A stretch of DNA of 64,000 nt from Sphingopyxis bauzanensis (GTDB lineage Bacteria > Pseudomonadota > Alphaproteobacteria > Sphingomonadales > Sphingomonadaceae): NCBI RefSeq assembly GCF_002205675.1, contig NZ_NISK01000001.1, positions 925,054-989,053 on the forward strand. The letters run 5' to 3'. The notes beneath the pieces were generated by a model. That model did not search any database. It was not told where the DNA came from and was given only the letters and a program-made list of their open reading frames with translations. This document shows positions 24,440-32,537 of the stretch, one piece after another; positions within the stretch are counted from its first letter, which is position 1, and every line of letters starts with the position of its first letter. A program made the translations under genes and the position numbers.

Positions 24440-26626
24440 ATGAACAAGGGACTTTATTTCGCGGCAAGCATGGCCGCATTGATCGCCGCAATGCCGGCGC
24501 AGGCGCAGGAACCGGGTGCGGTTGAGGCGGCGGGCGAAATCGTCGTCACCGCGCAAAAGCGCGTCCAGAATGTCCAGGACGTGCCGATCTCGATCGCCGT
24601 TGTGAATGGTGAAGAGCTGCAACAACAGGGGTCGGCATCGCTGGTCGACTATGCGGGTTACGTCCCCGGCATGAATGTCAGCAATAGCGGCACGCCCGGT
24701 CAGACGACGATCACGCTGCGCGGTGTCGCACCGCTGAACTCCAGCCAGACCGTCGGCATCTATCTCGACGACGCGCCAGTGGGCTCCAGCGCGATCTACA
24801 ACCGCGCTGGGGCGTTCACGATCGACCTGATGCCCTATGACCTGGAACGGATCGAAGTGCTCAAGGGGCCGCAGGGCACGCTCTATGGCGCCAGCTCGAT
24901 CGGCGGGCTGGTGAAATATGTCACCGTTCAGCCGAACACCAATGCGTTCAGCGTCAAGGCGGGGGTCGAAGGCTTCGCGATCAAAGGCGGTGACGGGCTT
25001 GGCTGGGGCGCGCAGGTGATGGTCAATGTGCCGATCGTGCAGGACAAGCTGGCGGTCAGCGGCAGCTTTGCCTGGCGCAGCACCCCGGGCTGGGTCGACA
25101 GCATCAACAATGCCGCGCTGAAGGATCAGAATGATTATGAACAGCGCGGCGGCCGTGCGGCGCTGCTGTGGACACCGACGCCCGAATTCAGCGTGAAGCT
25201 CGCCGGGATTTGGCAGTCGCTCGATTCCGACGGCAATGGTCTTTACGCCGCCGATCTGACCGGCGCGCGGCTCGGCGACGGACGTTCGTTCAACAATTTT
25301 GTCCCCGAATCTTACGACGTCGATCTCGACTATTATTCGGCAACGCTCGATTATGATTTCGGCGCGGCGACGCTGACCTCGGCGACGACTTACAGCAAGA
25401 CGCAGAGCGCACAGGTGCAGGATGCGAGCTACGCCTTTGGCGTGCTCTTCCCATTCCTTACCAACCCCCCGATCGCGCCGGGCATCACGCCTTTCTTGCT
25501 TGATCTGGGCTTGAAAAAATGGACGCAGGAAGTGCGGCTTGCGTCGCCGAGTGGCGGACGGTTCGAATGGTTGATCGGCGGTTTCTTCACCGATGAAACG
25601 ACCAGCAACGCGCAGTTGGTCCGCTCGTTCGACATGGCGGGCAATCCGATCCCCGGTCTTGATCCGCTGGCGATCGTCGGCCTGCCCGCGACTTACAAGG
25701 AATATGCGATTTTTGGCAACGGCACCTTCAAGCTCAGCGAGCACTTCGAAATCACCGGCGGCCTGCGCTGGGCCCGCAACAAGCAGTCCTTCCGCCAGAT
25801 CAGCTCGGGCGCGATCGTGCCGCAGGCCGACGATCCCGGCAAATCGGCCGAAAGCGTGTTCACTTACTCGATCAGCCCGCAATTCCACATCAATGATGAC
25901 GCGATGCTCTATGCGCGCCTCGCAACCGGTTATCGCCCCGGCGGACCGAACGTCATTGTTCCCAACGTCCCGCCGACGGTCGATGCCGACCGGATGAAGA
26001 ACTATGAAATCGGGCTGAAGGCCGACTTTGCCGATCGTTTGGTTTCGGTCGATGTCGCGCTCTTCCTGATGGACTGGACCGACATCCAGGTTGTGCGTTC
26101 GTTCGGCGGCGTATCGGGCGGGGCGAACGGCGGCAAGGCGCGGAGCAAAGGGATCGAGGGCAGCTTTGCGCTACGTCCGACCCCCGGCCTGACGATCAGC
26201 GCCACCGGCAGCTACACCGACGCCACGCTCAGCGAGGATGTGCCCGACATCAGCGGCGCCGATGGCGACCGCCTGCCCGCCGTACCGAAGTTCAGCGGCG
26301 CGCTGCGCGCCGATTATGAATTCGAACTGGGCGGGGGCAACAAGGGCAGTTTTGGCGCCGGTGTCCGCCACGCCAGCAACCGCCTGTCGCTGGTCGAAAG
26401 CGATCCGCTAGTCGCTACGGCCAAGCCTTACACATCGGTCGATCTCAACGCCTCGATCACCTTCAACGATCATTGGACATTGCGCGCCTATGCTCGCAAC
26501 CTGCTCGACAATCAGGGTGAGATGGCGCGCTCGACCTTCGCCAACGGGCTCAATCAGCCGAGCTTCCTTGGCATTTCGCCGCTCCAGCCGCGCACGGTGG
26601 GTGTCGCACTCGACCTGGCCTTTTGA
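24440..26626 (+). CDS. TonB-dependent receptor (D-amino-acid/peptide cluster)
   Basis: A 728-residue outer membrane receptor. The signal peptide ends at PAQAQ, the plug starts at EIVVTAQKRVQNVQDVPISI and includes YDLERIEVLKGPQGTLYGAS, and the barrel ends in LQPRTVGVALDLAF with a terminal Phe. The type is close to sphingomonad receptors for organic compounds. Its place among dipeptidases and D-Glu enzymes suggests a ligand made of peptides or muropeptide fragments, which is inference. It lies 4 bp after the dipeptidase and 20 bp before dgcN. Confidence 0.92.
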   Translation: MNKGLYFAASMAALIAAMPAQAQEPGAVEAAGEIVVTAQKRVQNVQDVPISIAVVNGEELQQQGSASLVDYAGYVPGMNVSNSGTPGQTTITLRGVAPLNSSQTVGIYLDDAPVGSSAIYNRAGAFTIDLMPYDLERIEVLKGPQGTLYGASSIGGLVKYVTVQPNTNAFSVKAGVEGFAIKGGDGLGWGAQVMVNVPIVQDKLAVSGSFAWRSTPGWVDSINNAALKDQNDYEQRGGRAALLWTPTPEFSVKLAGIWQSLDSDGNGLYAADLTGARLGDGRSFNNFVPESYDVDLDYYSATLDYDFGAATLTSATTYSKTQSAQVQDASYAFGVLFPFLTNPPIAPGITPFLLDLGLKKWTQEVRLASPSGGRFEWLIGGFFTDETTSNAQLVRSFDMAGNPIPGLDPLAIVGLPATYKEYAIFGNGTFKLSEHFEITGGLRWARNKQSFRQISSGAIVPQADDPGKSAESVFTYSISPQFHINDDAMLYARLATGYRPGGPNVIVPNVPPTVDADRMKNYEIGLKADFADRLVSVDVALFLMDWTDIQVVRSFGGVSGGANGGKARSKGIEGSFALRPTPGLTISATGSYTDATLSEDVPDISGADGDRLPAVPKFSGALRADYEFELGGGNKGSFGAGVRHASNRLSLVESDPLVATAKPYTSVDLNASITFNDHWTLRAYARNLLDNQGEMARSTFANGLNQPSFLGISPLQPRTVGVALDLAF

Positions 26627-26646
26627 GCGGATTGGAGTTGGAAACG

Positions 26647-27687
26647 ATGAACGCGCCCACCGGCAGGCTGGAGAGCAGCCTGACCCTGCCGCAGCCCTAT
26701 CTACTGTTCCTCGGCGACACGACCGAGGCGGGTTATGCCAAGACCGCCTTCGGTCTGGCCGACTGGGCGGCGGATCGCTGCGTTGGCGAGCTGGCGATCG
26801 GCGGCTGCACCGTCACCACCGGCCTGCCGCCGATGTCGCCCGCGCAGGCGCGGGCGGCGGGGGCGCGGTCGCTGGTGATCGGAGTGGCCAACCAGGGCGG
26901 GGTGATTGGCGACAGCTGGATCGCCGCGCTGGTCGAGGCGATGGAGGCGGGTCTCGACATCGTCAGCGGGCTGCACGTCCGGCTGGCGAGCCTGCCTGCG
27001 CTGGCCGAGGCGGCAAAGCGCACCGGGCAGCGGCTCATCGACGTGCGGACGCCGCCGCCGTCGATTCCGATCGGCAACGGCCGCAAGCGCAGCGGCAAAC
27101 GGTTGCTGACCGTCGGCACCGACTGCGCGCTCGGCAAGAAATATACCGCGCTGGCGCTGCATCGCGCGTTCGTCGAACGCGGCATCGATGCCGACTTTCG
27201 CGCCACCGGACAGACGGGCATCATGATTGCAGGCGGCGGGATGCCGATGGACGCGGTCGTTTCGGATTTCGAGGCAGGAGCGGCGGAAATCCTCAGTCCC
27301 GATGCGCCTGCTGACCATTGGGATTTGATCGAGGGGCAGGGGTCGATCTTCAACCCGGCTTATGCCGCGGTATCGCTCGGTTTGCTGCACGGCAGCCAGC
27401 CCGATGTGTTTGTCGTGTGCCACGACCCGACGCGCAAGGTGATCCTGGGCATGGAGAGCTTTGCGCTGCCGTCGATCGAGGAGGTTATCGACCTGACGAT
27501 CCGCCTCGGCAGCCGGACCAATCCGGCGATCCGCTGCGGCGGGGTCAGCCTCAACACGTCGAGCTATGACGCCGAAGCTGCCGAAGCGCTGATGGCGGGG
27601 GAGCGCCGGCGGCTCGGCCTGCCGGTCACCGATCCGATCCGCGGCGGCGCATCATTCGACGCGCTTGTCGAAAATATTCTCGCGTGA
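26647..27687 (+). CDS. dgcN: D-Glu N-acetyltransferase DgcN-like (DUF1611)
   Basis: A 346-residue DUF1611 protein. The N-terminal half has a Rossmann-like region ending in RLIDVRTPPPSIPIGNGRK; the second half has a P-loop-like GTDCALGKKYTAL and the conserved GQTGIMIAGGG. DUF1611 proteins named DgcN are reported to acetylate D-glutamate as the first step of D-Glu catabolism together with DgcA. The start at ATG 26647 has GGAG and GGAAAC upstream; a TTG at 26623 overlapping the receptor stop is less likely. Its stop overlaps the permease GTG start. No signal peptide, so cytoplasmic. Confidence 0.87.
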   Translation: MNAPTGRLESSLTLPQPYLLFLGDTTEAGYAKTAFGLADWAADRCVGELAIGGCTVTTGLPPMSPAQARAAGARSLVIGVANQGGVIGDSWIAALVEAMEAGLDIVSGLHVRLASLPALAEAAKRTGQRLIDVRTPPPSIPIGNGRKRSGKRLLTVGTDCALGKKYTALALHRAFVERGIDADFRATGQTGIMIAGGGMPMDAVVSDFEAGAAEILSPDAPADHWDLIEGQGSIFNPAYAAVSLGLLHGSQPDVFVVCHDPTRKVILGMESFALPSIEEVIDLTIRLGSRTNPAIRCGGVSLNTSSYDAEAAEALMAGERRRLGLPVTDPIRGGASFDALVENILA

Positions 27688-28820
27688 GTGTGGGCGAGAC
27701 GGGGAGGAGGTCGAGCTGGTTCCAGCGCTTCCTGCTGCCCGGACTGGCGCTGAAAGCGGTGATCATCGGCGGCGGCTATGCCACTGGCCGCGAACTCGCC
27801 GAATATTTTGTGCCATCGGGTCCGTGGGGCGGGCTGTCAGCGATGCTGATGGCGACCTTGATCTGGAGCGTCGTCGCCGCGGTCACCTTCGCTCTGGCGC
27901 GCAAGATGAGCGCCTATGACTATCGTGCCTTTTTTCAGGGGCTGCTTGGCCCGGGATGGGTCGCGTTCGAGCTGGCCTATCTGATCTTCGTCATCCTGAT
28001 CCTTGCCGTGTTCGGCGCCGCGGCCGGCGCGATCGGCGCCGCGACCTTTGGCTGGCCCGAACTTGCCGGTTCCATAGTGCTTGCGATCAGCATCATCGCT
28101 TTCACGGCGTTCGGCACCGACACCGTCGAGACATTGTTCAAATATGCCTCGATGCTGATCTATGCGGTTTATGCGCTGTTCTTGGTCTTCGCACTGAGCA
28201 GTTTCGGCGGTCTGATTGCTGTGGGGTTTGCCAATGCGCCGCCGCCGTCGGGCAATTGGGTTGCGGGCGGATTGACCTATGCCAGTTATAACATCGTCGG
28301 CGCGGTGATCATTCTGCCGGTGCTGCGCCACCTGACCAGCCAGCGCGATGCGGTGGTTGCGGGGATCATCGCCGGACCGCTGACGATGCTGCCCGCGATC
28401 CTGTTCTTTGTCGCGATGATGGCCTTTTATCCAGCGATCGGTGCCGAGACGCTGCCGTCCGATTTCCTGCTCCGCCAGATGGCAGTGCCGGGGTTCCACA
28501 TCCTGTTCCAGCTGATGATTTTTGCCGCGTTGCTTGAAAGCGGGGTCGGCGCGATCCATGCGATCAACGAGCGGGTGTCGGGGGTCGTCGAAGCACGTGG
28601 TCGCCCGCCGCTCGGCACCAGCGCGCGCGCCGCGATCGGCGGCGTCATTTTAATCGGCTGCATGTACGTCGCGGCGCGCATTGGCCTCGTCGATCTGATC
28701 GCCAGCGGGTACCGTTTCCTCGCTTGGCTGTTCCTGATCGTCTTTGTCGCGCCCTTGCTGACCATCGGCGTCTGGCGCCTGTTGCGCCCTGCTCCCGTTC
28801 GAATGGAGACCGTCCCATGA
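27684..28820 (+). CDS. YkvI-like multi-spanning membrane permease
   Basis: A 378-residue protein with about ten transmembrane helices. The N-terminal GLALKAVIIGGGYATGRELAEYF is characteristic of YkvI-type proteins, distant relatives of the APC amino-acid transporters. It begins with GTG overlapping the dgcN stop (GTGA), and its own stop overlaps the next gene (ATGA), so it belongs firmly to the operon. As the only inner-membrane carrier in the cluster it is the best candidate to move the amino acid or dipeptide into the cytoplasm. Its substrate is not known from sequence. Confidence 0.82.
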   Translation: MSVGETGRRSSWFQRFLLPGLALKAVIIGGGYATGRELAEYFVPSGPWGGLSAMLMATLIWSVVAAVTFALARKMSAYDYRAFFQGLLGPGWVAFELAYLIFVILILAVFGAAAGAIGAATFGWPELAGSIVLAISIIAFTAFGTDTVETLFKYASMLIYAVYALFLVFALSSFGGLIAVGFANAPPPSGNWVAGGLTYASYNIVGAVIILPVLRHLTSQRDAVVAGIIAGPLTMLPAILFFVAMMAFYPAIGAETLPSDFLLRQMAVPGFHILFQLMIFAALLESGVGAIHAINERVSGVVEARGRPPLGTSARAAIGGVILIGCMYVAARIGLVDLIASGYRFLAWLFLIVFVAPLLTIGVWRLLRPAPVRMETVP

Positions 28821-30394
28821 AAGCCGTCCGCCTGCTTGCTCTCTCATTGATGCTGTCGGTTGCCGCACCCGCCTGGGCTGACCCGCCCACGGACATCGTC
28901 GAAACGGTCGAAACCTTGCGCCAGAAGATCGGCGCGCCCGGCGTATCGATCGCGATCGTCGAGGATGGCGAGACGACGCTCTCGCGCGGCTGGGGCGTCC
29001 GCAAGATTGGCGAGCGTGCGCCGGTCGACAAACAAACATTGTTCCAGACCGGATCGACCGGAAAGGCGATGACAGCGGCGGCGCTGGCGATCCTCGTCGA
29101 CGAAGGCAAGATCGCATGGGACGATCCGGTCATCAAACATATGCCGTGGTTTCGCATGCATGACGCGTGGGTGACGCGCGAGATCACGATCCGCGACCTG
29201 CTCGTTCACCGCAGCGGGCTGGGGCTGGGGCAGGGCGATCTGATGTTCGTGCCGCGCACCAACCTCACGCGCAAGCAGACCGTGGAACGTGTCGCTTACC
29301 TCAAGCCGCAAACCAGTTTTCGCTCGGCTTATGCCTATGACAACATCCTCTATGCGGTCGCGGGGCAGTTGATCGAGGAGGTCACCGGCAAGACATGGGA
29401 AGTGTTCATGCGCGAACGCCTCCTGCGCCCCGGCGGGATGAAGGACGGGACGACCGACAGCGAGGACCGTTTCCGCATTCCCAACCGGTCATGGCCGCAC
29501 GCGCGACTGTCGGGGCCGCTGCGCGGTCTCGGCCCGCAGCAGGCGCTGAACGAACGCGACGAGCTGGGCCGGAATGGTGCGCCCGCGGGCGGGCTCGCGC
29601 TGAGCGCCGACGACATGGCGGCGTGGCTCAAGATCCAGCTTGCGCACGGCGCGCTACCCAATAGCAAACGGCTCTTCAGCGAAGCGCAAGCCAAGCAAAT
29701 GTGGGCACCCGTCACGCCGATGCCCATCTCTTCGCTCCCCGACAGTCTGAAACCTGCGCAGCCGAACCAGCAGGCCTATGCGCTGGGTTGGAACGTCCAG
29801 GATTATCGCGGCCACCGCATCATTCAACACGGCGGCGGGGTGTTCGGATCGATCACCCGCGTCGTGATGATCCCCGACAAAAATGTCGGCTTTGCGATCA
29901 TGATGAACAGCGAGGACAGCGGCATGCTGCTTGGGCTGACCTATGAGCTCCTCGATCATTATCTCGATCAGCCGGATTTTGGCTGGATCGCCAAATGGGA
30001 GGATTGGTACCAATCGCGGCTCGCGGGCGGGGTCGAATATCTAAAACAGACGCAGGCCGCGCCGGTGAAGTCAGGACCGTCGCTGGCGCTGTCGGGCTAT
30101 GCCGGGCGCTACCGCGATCCCTGGTATGGCGATGTCGTGATCGGGTCGGCGACAACCGGCCTGACGATCGACTTTACCTCGACACCGCGGATGGCGGGGC
30201 GGCTCAAACATTGGCAATATGACAGCTTCGTCACCGATTTCGACGATCCTGCCATCGAACCCGCTTATGTAACGTTCGCGCTCGATGCGGAGGGCAAGAT
30301 CATCGGGGTGACAATGAAGGCGGTCAGCAAGATTGCCGATTTCAGCTGGGATTATCACGATCTCGACCTGAAGCCGGTGAAGGACAAGAAGTGA
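28817..30394 (+). CDS. S12 serine hydrolase, secreted
   Basis: A 525-residue beta-lactamase-fold hydrolase with a signal peptide ending at PAWA (residue 20). The nucleophile motif is Ser80-Thr-Gly-Lys83, the second motif is Tyr-Asp-Asn in YAYDNILYAVAG, and the third is IIQHGGGVFG. A C-terminal domain of about 130 residues (from GYAGRYRDPWYGDV) resembles the extra beta domain of DUF3471-type or D-aminopeptidase-like S12 proteins. Unlike the first S12 gene of the cluster it has no membrane tail. It overlaps both neighbours by 4 bp. Confidence 0.88.
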   Translation: MKAVRLLALSLMLSVAAPAWADPPTDIVETVETLRQKIGAPGVSIAIVEDGETTLSRGWGVRKIGERAPVDKQTLFQTGSTGKAMTAAALAILVDEGKIAWDDPVIKHMPWFRMHDAWVTREITIRDLLVHRSGLGLGQGDLMFVPRTNLTRKQTVERVAYLKPQTSFRSAYAYDNILYAVAGQLIEEVTGKTWEVFMRERLLRPGGMKDGTTDSEDRFRIPNRSWPHARLSGPLRGLGPQQALNERDELGRNGAPAGGLALSADDMAAWLKIQLAHGALPNSKRLFSEAQAKQMWAPVTPMPISSLPDSLKPAQPNQQAYALGWNVQDYRGHRIIQHGGGVFGSITRVVMIPDKNVGFAIMMNSEDSGMLLGLTYELLDHYLDQPDFGWIAKWEDWYQSRLAGGVEYLKQTQAAPVKSGPSLALSGYAGRYRDPWYGDVVIGSATTGLTIDFTSTPRMAGRLKHWQYDSFVTDFDDPAIEPAYVTFALDAEGKIIGVTMKAVSKIADFSWDYHDLDLKPVKDKK

Positions 30395-31569
30395 AGCACC
30401 TCGCAATCCTGCTGGCTGCCACCGCGCTATCCGCCTGTTCGACCGGCGAACAAGCGGCGAAAGCTCCCGAGGCACCGCTGCACAGCCGGATGCTCGTGCT
30501 CGACACGCACCTCGACACCCCGCTGCATTTCGAGCGGCAGGGGTGGAGCTTTGCCGACCGCCACGGCCTGATCGACGACATGGTCCAACTCGATATCCCG
30601 CGGATGAAGGACGGCAATCTCGATGGCGGTTTCTTTGTCATCTACACCGAGCAGGGCGCGCTCGACGCAAAAGGATATGCCGATGCCCTGGCGTTCGCCC
30701 GCGCGCGGTCGGACCTGATCGACGCGACGATCACCAAGCATGGCGATGCCATCGGTGCTGCGCGGACCGTCGCCGACGCCCGGACGCTGAGCAAGGCTGG
30801 TAAGCTCATCGCGTATAAGTCGATGGAAAACAGCTATCCGCTTGGCGAGGATGTCACGCTGCTCGCCGAGTTCCACCAAAAAGGCGTCCGCATGGCGGGG
30901 CCGGTGCATTCAAAGACCAACCAGTTCGCCGACAGCGCGACCGGAGAGGCGCGGTGGAAAGGCCTCAGCCCGCTCGGCAAGCAGTGGGTGGCCGAAATGA
31001 ACCGGCTGGGCATCGTCATCGACGCCAGCCATGCGTCCGATGCCGCGTTCGATCAGCTGCTGGCGTTGTCGAAATATCCGATCATCCTGTCGCATTCGAG
31101 CCTGCGCTCAGCCAACGATCATCCGCGCAACCTGGATGAGGGGCGGCTGAAAGCACTGGCGGCGAAGGGCGGCGCGATGTGCATTTCGACGATCTTCATG
31201 TCGGATATGAACATGACCCCGGCGCGCGGCGAATTGTTCGGCCAATATGAGCGTATTGGCACCTTGTCGCCCGCGCAGCAGGCCGAGCTCAATCGCAAGT
31301 GGCGCGAACTCGACAAGACCGAGCCGCTGTGGGCGGCTGATTTCGAGCAATATATGGCAATGGTGCTGCGCGCGATCGAAGTCGGCGGCGTCGATCATAT
31401 CTGCTTTGGCGCCGACTGGGACGGCGGCGGCGGGCTGGCCGGGATCGAGGATATTTCGGCGCTGCCCAAGGTTACCGAGCGCTTGAAGTCTGCGGGTTAC
31501 TCCGACGCCGATATCGAAAAGATGTGGAGCGGCAATATCCTGAGGGTGCTGGCGGCGCAGCGCGGATAG
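30391..31569 (+). CDS. M19 membrane dipeptidase, lipoprotein
   Basis: A 392-residue dipeptidase. The N-terminus is a lipoprotein signal with lipobox LSAC (Cys16), so it is anchored to a membrane facing the periplasm. The metal site is complete: VLDTHLDTPLH, the SMENSYPLG Glu region, DASHASDAAFD, ILSHSSLRSANDHPR and CFGADWDG. Bacterial M19 enzymes split L-D dipeptides, including types found in peptidoglycan stems. It ends the operon; 31570-31669 is a plain intergenic gap. The GTG start overlaps the previous stop. Confidence 0.9.
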   Translation: MKHLAILLAATALSACSTGEQAAKAPEAPLHSRMLVLDTHLDTPLHFERQGWSFADRHGLIDDMVQLDIPRMKDGNLDGGFFVIYTEQGALDAKGYADALAFARARSDLIDATITKHGDAIGAARTVADARTLSKAGKLIAYKSMENSYPLGEDVTLLAEFHQKGVRMAGPVHSKTNQFADSATGEARWKGLSPLGKQWVAEMNRLGIVIDASHASDAAFDQLLALSKYPIILSHSSLRSANDHPRNLDEGRLKALAAKGGAMCISTIFMSDMNMTPARGELFGQYERIGTLSPAQQAELNRKWRELDKTEPLWAADFEQYMAMVLRAIEVGGVDHICFGADWDGGGGLAGIEDISALPKVTERLKSAGYSDADIEKMWSGNILRVLAAQRG

Positions 31570-31653
31570 CATTGCGATCCTGGGTTTGCGGCACTGCGGT
31601 TGAGGCTTTCGCACCCGCTTCCCGGGGAGACTGGACATTTGCCGCATCGCAAT

Positions 31654-31672
31654 TTATATACCACCCGTTATG
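31654..31672 (+). promoter_or_regulatory. Operator-like sequence at the tetR start
   Basis: TTATATACCACCCGTTATG spans the tetR ATG. It partly resembles the inverse of the two operator-like repeats downstream of the gene (shared TTAT-TACC and GT-A elements), which would allow autoregulation. The match is imperfect. Confidence 0.3.
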
Positions 31673-32281
31673 GAAATCGAAGCCGCCACCGTTTCAAAAG
31701 GTCGCCCGCGCGAGTTTTGCGTCGATGCCGCGCTGGCGGCGGCGCTGCGGGTCTTTTGGTCCAAGGGCTATGAGGGCGCGTCGATGGCTGACCTCACCGA
31801 AGCGATGGGGATCACCAAGCCCAGCCTTTACGCTGCGTTCGGCAACAAGGAGGCGCTGTTTAACAAGGCGCTCGACCTCTATGAGCGCGAAAAGACCGAT
31901 TATATGCGCGCCGCGCTCGACGCGCCGACCGCGCGCGGGGTCGCCGAACGGCTGATGTACGGCGCGCTCGATATGTACAGCTGTCCCGAAAATCCCAATG
32001 GCTGTCTCGGCGTGATCAGCTCGGTCGCTTGCGGGGCCGAGGCCGAATGTATTCGCGAGGCCGTTGTGGCGCGCAGCGCGACGGCGAAGCAGGCGATGCT
32101 TGAGCGTTTTACGCGGGCGAAAGACGAGGGTGATTTTCCGGATGATGTCGATCCGGCCGGCCTCGCGGCTTTCTTGACTGCAATGAACCAGGGCATGGCG
32201 GTGCAGGCGGGGGCGGGTGCGACGCGCGCCGAGCTCGAGCGGCTCGTCGAAACCGGACTGAAGCTCTGGCCCGGGCGCTAG
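31670..32281 (+). CDS. TetR/AcrR family transcriptional regulator
   Basis: A 203-residue regulator. The N-terminal helix-turn-helix reads GYEGASMADLTEAMGITKPS followed by LYAAFGNKEALF, the classic TetR signature. The ligand domain has two nearby Cys residues (YSCPENPNGCLG), as in the TetR_C_16/AefR-like subgroup that often controls RND efflux or oxidoreductases. No such target is adjacent: the next gene is a PAS protein. The operator-like repeats at 32290-32355 suggest it acts on the promoter just downstream. Confidence 0.9.
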   Translation: MEIEAATVSKGRPREFCVDAALAAALRVFWSKGYEGASMADLTEAMGITKPSLYAAFGNKEALFNKALDLYEREKTDYMRAALDAPTARGVAERLMYGALDMYSCPENPNGCLGVISSVACGAEAECIREAVVARSATAKQAMLERFTRAKDEGDFPDDVDPAGLAAFLTAMNQGMAVQAGAGATRAELERLVETGLKLWPGR

Positions 32282-32289
32282 AAGATTAA

Positions 32290-32355
32290 GTTTACTGAAC
32301 GGTACAGAATGCGCTTGACCCAGCGCACACACTTTGTATACTTACCGGTACATAA
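32290..32355 (+). promoter_or_regulatory. Promoter framed by two TetR-operator-like repeats
   Basis: GTTTACTGAACGGTACAGAA (32290-32309) and GTATACTTACCGGTACATAA (32336-32355) match at 16 of 20 positions. Between and into them lies a strong sigma70 promoter: -35 TTGACC (32315-32320), 16-bp spacer, -10 TATACT (32337-32342), the -10 being inside the second repeat. A repressor bound here would block transcription. The target would be the short hairpin RNA region at 32374-32409 and then the PAS gene at 32538. Confidence 0.55.
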
Positions 32356-32373
32356 ACTGGCTCTCCCCCCGGA

Positions 32374-32409
32374 CCGGCCGCCGCGTGACGAAGATCGCGC
32401 GGCGGCCGG
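32374..32409 (+). other. Strong 12-bp hairpin just after the predicted transcription start
   Basis: CCGGCCGCCGCG (32374-32385) pairs perfectly with CGCGGCGGCCGG (32398-32409) over a 12-nt loop. It begins about 25 nt after the predicted start of the TetR-framed promoter. No run of T follows, so it is not a textbook terminator; it could be an attenuator, a leader stem or part of a small RNA. The remainder of the 256-bp gap up to 32537 shows no supported gene. Confidence 0.4.
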
Positions 32410-32537
32410 AACCCTTTGCATGCGCCAAGCGACACCCGTTGTGGCACCGCCGATGCCGCGCCTATCTTTGCCATCGTTTACGCGGCTTTTACCACTTCTG
32501 GTGCATGACATCCCCCGATGTGTTTGGCTGGGGATAA

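Noticed and set aside
32334..32537. Possible small protein between the TetR-framed promoter and the PAS gene
   Set aside because: Unusual composition (Trp, Cys, Arg-rich), no ribosome site, and it would overlap the strong hairpin; no support.
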